Positions 15,572 to 16,731 of a DNA stretch of 16,731 bases are shown here, one piece after another. The notes under the pieces were generated by a model. The model was not told the DNA's origin, did not search any database, and saw only the letters and a list, made by a program, of their open reading frames with translations. This DNA is from MGBC102946 sp022793145 (GTDB lineage Bacteria; Bacillota_I; Bacilli_A; RF39; UBA660): positions 1 to 16,731 of the forward strand of contig CANEDJ010000033.1 in assembly GCA_947426265.1 (NCBI GenBank). Reading direction: 5' to 3'. Every line of letters starts with the position of its first letter. The first letter of the stretch is position 1. The translations under genes were made by a program, and so were the position numbers.

Positions 15572-16294
15572 GTGAAAGAAAAGTATGGAGATTTGTTAAT
15601 ACTTCATTCTAATAAAGAAGATGGAAATATGGCTAAAAAGTTTGGGGAGGATGCAGACATAAATCGTAGACGTTTTATAGCAAAATTGGGATTAAATGTC
15701 GAACGTTTTTTATTTATGCAGCCTAATAACAGTGATGTTATTGTAGAATTAAAAGAAGATGTTTTAACTGAAGAAAATTTGTATTATAAATTGATAGAAG
15801 CCGATGCTATTGTTTCTAGATATCCAAATGTATTTATTTATCTTAGCTTTGCAGATTGTATTCCATTTACGATTTATGATCAAAAGCAAAATATTTTTGC
15901 ATTTGCTCATCTTGGTTGGAGAAGTACTTATTTAAATCTTCATCAAAAATTATTCCAACTTTTTATAGAAACATATCATTCTAATATAGAAGATTTGATA
16001 ATTCATATTGGACCATGTATTAAAAAAGAGAGTTATTTATTACCGAATTTAGAGCAAAAAGATAATTTAGCTTGGAAACCATATATTACTTTTGTAAATG
16101 AAAATCTTTATTCGATTGATTTAAGAGGATATGTAGTAGATTTTTTTAAAGAGCAACAGGTAAAACAAATTCATATTTCTGATATTGATACTGGAAGTAA
16201 TTTAAATTATTTTTCTCATTATCGATCTACACATACAGATGAAATAGAAGGACGTTTTTTTTGCTCAGTAGGAATGTTAGAAAAAGAGTCATAA
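15572..16294 (+). CDS. PgeF/YfiH-type protein (former laccase-domain family), one active-site His replaced
   Basis: A 240-residue member of the Cu-oxidase_4 / polyphenol-oxidase family (PF02578), now known as zinc-dependent enzymes related to E. coli YfiH (PgeF, peptidoglycan editing factor) and to nucleoside phosphorylase/deaminase LACC1. The GTG at 15572 is preferred because GGTGAT lies just upstream; the ATG at 15545 has no ribosome site. Conserved: DA (78-79), ADC with Cys96, HLGWR with His113, GPCI (147-150), FSHYR (214-218) and GR (227-228). The third metal and catalytic residue, the His of the QxH motif, reads Gln50-Pro51-Asn52, so Asn stands where His is expected. Activity may be reduced or changed. 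A TATACT at 15549-15554 could be a -10 but has no -35. The stop lies inside a terminator hairpin. Confidence 0.85.
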   Translation: MKEKYGDLLILHSNKEDGNMAKKFGEDADINRRRFIAKLGLNVERFLFMQPNNSDVIVELKEDVLTEENLYYKLIEADAIVSRYPNVFIYLSFADCIPFTIYDQKQNIFAFAHLGWRSTYLNLHQKLFQLFIETYHSNIEDLIIHIGPCIKKESYLLPNLEQKDNLAWKPYITFVNENLYSIDLRGYVVDFFKEQQVKQIHISDIDTGSNLNYFSHYRSTHTDEIEGRFFCSVGMLEKES

Positions 16295-16309
16295 AACGGT
16301 TCTTTTTTT
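16283..16309 (+). terminator. Intrinsic terminator overlapping the PgeF-type gene stop
   Basis: AAAGAGTC (16283-16290) pairs with GGTTCTTT (16298-16305) as an 8-bp stem with two G-U pairs and a 7-nt loop that includes the TAA stop. A run of seven T residues (16303-16309) follows. It should end the DUF368/PgeF transcript, implying that the last small gene has its own promoter or depends on read-through. Confidence 0.55.
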
Positions 16310-16334
16310 GATATACTTTATTGAGGTGTTGGAA

Positions 16335-16658
16335 ATGGAGAAAAAGCTTCCTAAAGTATTTGCAAATAAAATAGAAAAAGAAATTCAAAATAATGATAGA
16401 GTTTATGTTGCTTCTAAAGATGTTATAGAAAAACAAGAGCCTACTATTCAATTGCAGGGAATGAATGTAAATCAAAAGATAAAGACGATTCTAAATTCAA
16501 AAAATTATATTTATAAAGCAGAAGTTGATATTAAAACGAATAATGGAATTATTACTAAAAAGATTATTGGAAAAAGTGGGAATCAATTGATTACAATGGA
16601 TAATGAATTGATTCCAATTGATACGATTATAGATATTCAATTAAAAACTCCTAGATAG
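16335..16658 (+). CDS. Small protein of unknown function
   Basis: A 107-residue soluble, charged protein not recognised as any family. The ATG at 16335 is chosen because GAGGTG precedes it by 6 nt; the frame is open back to 16308 without a ribosome site. Residues 1-45 are Lys/Glu/Asn-rich and probably helical or loose. The C-terminal half (about 55-105) alternates hydrophobic and polar residues as in a small beta barrel: AEVDIKT (59-65), ITKKIIGKSGNQLIT (69-83), IDTIIDIQL (95-103). That arrangement resembles small RNA- or DNA-binding barrels such as Sm/SH3-like or PRC folds, but this is only a shape impression. It sits between two terminators, so it is probably monocistronic. TATACT at 16312-16317 may be its -10. 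Confidence 0.7.
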   Translation: MEKKLPKVFANKIEKEIQNNDRVYVASKDVIEKQEPTIQLQGMNVNQKIKTILNSKNYIYKAEVDIKTNNGIITKKIIGKSGNQLITMDNELIPIDTIIDIQLKTPR

Positions 16659-16664
16659 GAGTTC

Positions 16665-16678
16665 AGACTGTTCACAAA
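16665..16678. repeat. 14-nt sequence shared with the hairpin at 19-32
   Basis: AGACTGTTCACAAA is found here and at 19-32 in the same orientation, both times in intergenic DNA next to a terminator. Here the inverted partner is missing, so the hairpin seen at 19-52 is not formed. It may be a fragment of a family of intergenic repeats or a coincidence. Confidence 0.35.
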
Positions 16679-16712
16679 GTGGTATATTTGATTAAATATA
16701 CTGCTTTTTTTT
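16678..16712 (+). terminator. Intrinsic terminator of the last gene
   Basis: A 12-bp stem (16678-16689 with 16694-16705, containing two G-U pairs) closes a GATT loop and is followed by a run of eight T residues (16705-16712). It lies 20 nt after the stop of the small unknown gene. A smaller palindrome, ACTCCT/AGGAGT (16647-16662), overlaps that stop codon. Confidence 0.75.
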
Positions 16713-16731
16713 ATAACTAAAATCTTTTTTA

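Noticed and set aside
1..16731. CRISPR array, insertion sequence or prophage
   Set aside because: No spaced direct repeats, transposase, integrase or phage structural gene was seen on either strand.
1..16731. Recoded genetic code (TGA as Trp)
   Set aside because: TGA ends the pseudo-kinase, helicase and ArsR genes at the expected protein ends, and Trp residues in conserved motifs are encoded by TGG.

Overview
The window is a compact, AT-rich stretch (roughly 30% G+C by eye) of ordinary bacterial chromosome. Strong AGGAGG-type ribosome binding sites, tight operons, short T-tailed terminators, and the gene families present (ArsR/SmtB regulator, P1B metal ATPase, DUF368, CmpB-like membrane protein) point to a low-GC Bacillota. 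It is most likely an uncultured gut-type member of the Bacilli; this placement is inference. TGA ends several genes (histidine-kinase-like gene, helicase, ArsR gene), so the code is standard code 11 and not the mycoplasma code. No insertion sequence, phage gene, CRISPR array, tRNA or rRNA was seen.

Layout. Positions 1-133 hold two hairpins. On the minus strand, 3556 to 134 is a two-gene operon: a P2-type cation (probably calcium-like) ATPase, followed 3 nt later by a CmpB-like membrane protein. An extended -10 promoter lies upstream at 3578-3607. The 384-nt divergent region 3557-3940 carries promoters in both directions and a doubtful small ORF. On the plus strand, 3941-7901 is a three-gene operon: a patatin-like lipase, a 573-residue protein of unknown function, and a PlsC-like acyltransferase. 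Then come a membrane hybrid-histidine-kinase-like protein with nearly every catalytic residue replaced (7954-9771), trpS (9781-10800, ending in a terminator hairpin), and a short UvrD/helicase-IV-like helicase (10896-12362).

A metal-resistance pair follows at 12466-14597: an SmtB-type ArsR repressor with its own promoter and operator, overlapping by 4 nt a Zn/Cd/Pb-type P1B ATPase. The last block (14709-16658) pairs a DUF368 undecaprenyl-phosphate translocase-type protein with a PgeF/YfiH-type enzyme that lacks one expected active-site histidine. It ends with a small conserved-looking unknown protein and a clear terminator.

How the genes fit together. Three themes are visible: cation and metal export (two P-type ATPases), lipid handling (patatin plus acyltransferase around an unknown partner), and envelope carrier or peptidoglycan quality control (DUF368 plus PgeF). 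The best candidates for something undescribed are the pseudo-hybrid-kinase and the lipase-unknown-acyltransferase operon. The rest looks like housekeeping or accessory chromosome.
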